54,582 bases of DNA, taken from Microcystis elabens FACHB-917 (GTDB taxonomy: Bacteria > Cyanobacteriota > Cyanobacteriia > PCC-6307 > Cyanobiaceae). The stretch is taken from assembly GCF_014698445.1 (NCBI RefSeq), contig NZ_JACJSZ010000018.1, forward strand, positions 1-54,582. Reading direction: 5' to 3'. The position numbers were made by a program, and so were the translations under genes. The notes beneath the pieces are model-generated. The model worked only from the letters and a program-made list of their open reading frames with translations. It was not told where the DNA came from and did not search any database. Shown piece by piece: positions 53,096-54,582 of the stretch; position 1 is the first letter of the stretch, and each line of letters opens with the position of its first letter.

Positions 53096-54041
53096 TCAGG
53101 CGGCCTGGATCAAGGGTAGCGCCAGGATCGGATCTGGCTCCTCTGTTGGCTTGTTGATCCACACTTCTTCGGGTTGACGCCAGCAGCGGGTGCTTCGGCT
53201 CCAGCGTGTTGGATTGGCCCGTCGGGCCTTCTCGTAGACATCGGCTCGCTTCTGGCAGATTGCGGTGGCGGTACCGCTATGGCGCTGATGGGGGGTGACG
53301 AATTTGATGCCGCTGTGGCGGTGCCGGTGGTTGTACCAGCCGACAAACGCCGCCACCCACTCGCACGCCTCCTCTTTGCTGGCAAAGGGCCGGCTTGGGT
53401 AGTCGGGCCGGTACTTGACCGTTCGGAACAGGGATTCCGAGTAGGGGTTGTCGTTGGAGACCCTTGGCCTGGAGAAGGATCTGAGCACTCCCATCTCCTC
53501 CAGTCGCGTTTCCAGCGTGGCCCCACGCATGGCATTGCCGTTGTCGGCGTGGAGGATCAGTGGCTGCTGCTGGCTCTGGCGGCTGCCAAAGCCGCTGGGT
53601 CCTCGGTAGCGCTCCTTGAGGCAGGCCCGCTGCACCAGGTCCGCCGCGATCTCAGCCGACTCCACCTCGGCCACATCCCAGGCCACCACCTTGCGGCTCC
53701 AGACGTCGATCACCAGGTAGAGGTACAGCCACGCACCCCGCACTGTGGTCGGCAGATAGGTGATGTCCCATGACCAGACCGCATTGGGGCGATCCGCCAT
53801 CAGTCGCGGCACTGAGCGCGGTTGCTGCGGCAGCCGGGCCCGCCTGGTGCAACACCCGATAGAAGCTGCTCTCGGAGCCGATGTAGAGCCCCTGATCTGC
53901 CAGAGCCGGCACGATCTGCCCCGGCGGCAGCGAGGCGAACTCCGGCTGATTGCAGGTGAGCAGGATCCGCTGGCGTTCCTCGTCGCTGAGGCGATGAGAT
54001 ACCAGACGAGGACTCCCTTTACGAGTTTGCGGAAAAACCGT
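53096..54041 (-). pseudogene. IS3-family orfB transposase, frameshifted and truncated
   Basis: Minus-strand remnant of a DDE transposase. The 3' segment (53096-53812) has the integrase core with Asp in VWSWDITYLPT, Asp in ILHADNGNAMRG and Glu in NPYSESLFRTVKY. The 5' segment lies in another frame (up to about 54041: RLSDEERQRILLTCNQPEFA, then VPALADQGLYIGSESSFYRV). The frames join near 53815-53850, where RVLHQAG runs into ARLPQQPRSVPR-like sequence with a small deletion. No orfA is visible. It lies next to attC2, within or replacing what should be cassette 3. Confidence 0.75.
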
Positions 54042-54166
54042 CTAAGCAGTCGCGTTTTCCCATCTCCGAGCTGACTTCTCGGTGATTTCGTCAGACTTGA
54101 TTACCCAGCTCACTCCGCGATGGTCGCCCTGGGGTCATAGAGTGGTACACAGATACCAGTCCGGTC

Positions 54167-54582
54167 ATGGCCCGCAACAGCATTCAGTTCCAGAAAGGCC
54201 TTTCGCTGCCTGACTTCCAGCGGCTGTACGGCACCGAGGAGCAATGTGAGGCTGCTCTGGAGAAGGCGCGCTGGCCTGATGGGTTCCGCTGTCCCCGCTG
54301 CAATGGCCATGAGCATGGGCTGGTCTATGGCCGCCGGCTCAAGCGCTATCAGTGCCGGAACTGCGGCCATCAGGCCACGCTTACGGCCGGCACGATCATG
54401 CAGGCCACCAAATTGCCTCTGACCACCTGGTTTCTGGCCTTTTACCTGATCGGCCAGGCCAAAACCGGGATCTCCTCGCTGGAGCTCAGCCGCCACCTGG
54501 GCGTGAAGTACGACACAGCATGGCTGCTGCACAACAAGATTCTGCGGGCGATGGCTGATCGGGAGGAGGCCTACCTGCTGCG
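54167..54582 (+). CDS. IS1595-family transposase, N-terminal part (cut by window edge)
   Basis: From ATG 54167, 138 residues reach the window edge. A zinc-ribbon of the IS1595 type is visible (FRCPRCNGHEHG and YQCRNCGHQATLTAGTIMQ), followed by the helical segment LTTWFLAFYLIGQAKTGISS. The complementary C-terminal portion lies at the opposite edge of the window (2-301) and could belong to the same or another copy. Confidence 0.85.
   Translation, partial: MARNSIQFQKGLSLPDFQRLYGTEEQCEAALEKARWPDGFRCPRCNGHEHGLVYGRRLKRYQCRNCGHQATLTAGTIMQATKLPLTTWFLAFYLIGQAKTGISSLELSRHLGVKYDTAWLLHNKILRAMADREEAYLL

Noticed and set aside
1-54582. CRISPR arrays
   Set aside because: No regularly spaced direct repeats were seen.
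1-54582. The IS1595 copies as ends of a composite transposon carrying the whole window
   Set aside because: The interior is core housekeeping sequence, so a single transposable unit is implausible.

Overview
The window looks like a stretch of a GC-rich unicellular picocyanobacterial chromosome (Synechococcus/Cyanobium-like; my inference). It holds a complete kaiABC clock operon, cytochrome c-550 (psbV), plant-type ferredoxin (petF), an NblS-type histidine kinase, and several small cyanobacteria-restricted families (DUF1818, DUF1825, DUF2811, photosystem II S4-domain protein). Most of 0.3-47.1 kb is ordinary housekeeping sequence with tight spacing and many 1-4 bp gene overlaps.

Layout. 0-0.3 kb: 3' end of an IS1595-type transposase. 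0.3-6.3 kb: short Hsp70 with a membrane partner, rpoZ, DUF1818, DUF2811, EVE protein, murD, tRNA-Val(GAC). 6.4-15.1 kb: S4-domain protein, serA-prmA, petF, psbV, rnz, SpoIID-like protein, nagB-like. 15.1-18.4 kb: yebC, truB, a queuosine-precursor transporter, rpmA/rplU. 18.5-21.3 kb: kaiA-kaiB-kaiC. 21.4-22.9 kb: two sulfotransferase-like paralogues, one frameshifted. 23-26.4 kb: nblS-purD. 26.4-35 kb: purC, Omp85, lpxC-fabZ-lpxA-lpxB and msrA, an envelope-biogenesis run. 35-47.1 kb: pepA, two small nucleic-acid-type proteins, a LuxR-type regulator, DUF1825, amine oxidase, tyrS-pyrF, peroxiredoxin, DUF1993, DUF3326, a second ferredoxin and a 2OG-Fe(II) oxygenase.

The part most worth attention is 47.1-53.0 kb, which reads as a chromosomal integron in reverse orientation. 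An IntI-type integrase with all catalytic residues and the IntI-specific insertion is followed 3' by a candidate attI core (48524). Two cassettes in the same orientation as intI come next, each ending in an attC site. The two attC sites have the same folded architecture (6-bp stem, bulge, 6-bp stem, bulge, 5-bp stem, loop) but unrelated stem sequences. The R'' box of each attC is the exact reverse complement of its own cassette's first bases, which fixes both cassette boundaries. Cassette 1 (597 bp) carries one HEPN-like gene. Cassette 2 (3,863 bp) carries five genes: a cupin / haem-oxygenase-like di-iron oxidase fusion, a SAM methyltransferase, a TauD-type dioxygenase, and a hicB-hicA toxin-antitoxin pair directly before the attC. 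A three-gene oxidative tailoring operon riding with an addiction module in a single large cassette is the most unusual feature here; its product is unknown.

Beyond attC2 the array runs into a frameshifted IS3-family orfB and the 5' part of an IS1595-family transposase at the window edge, so any further cassettes are not visible.
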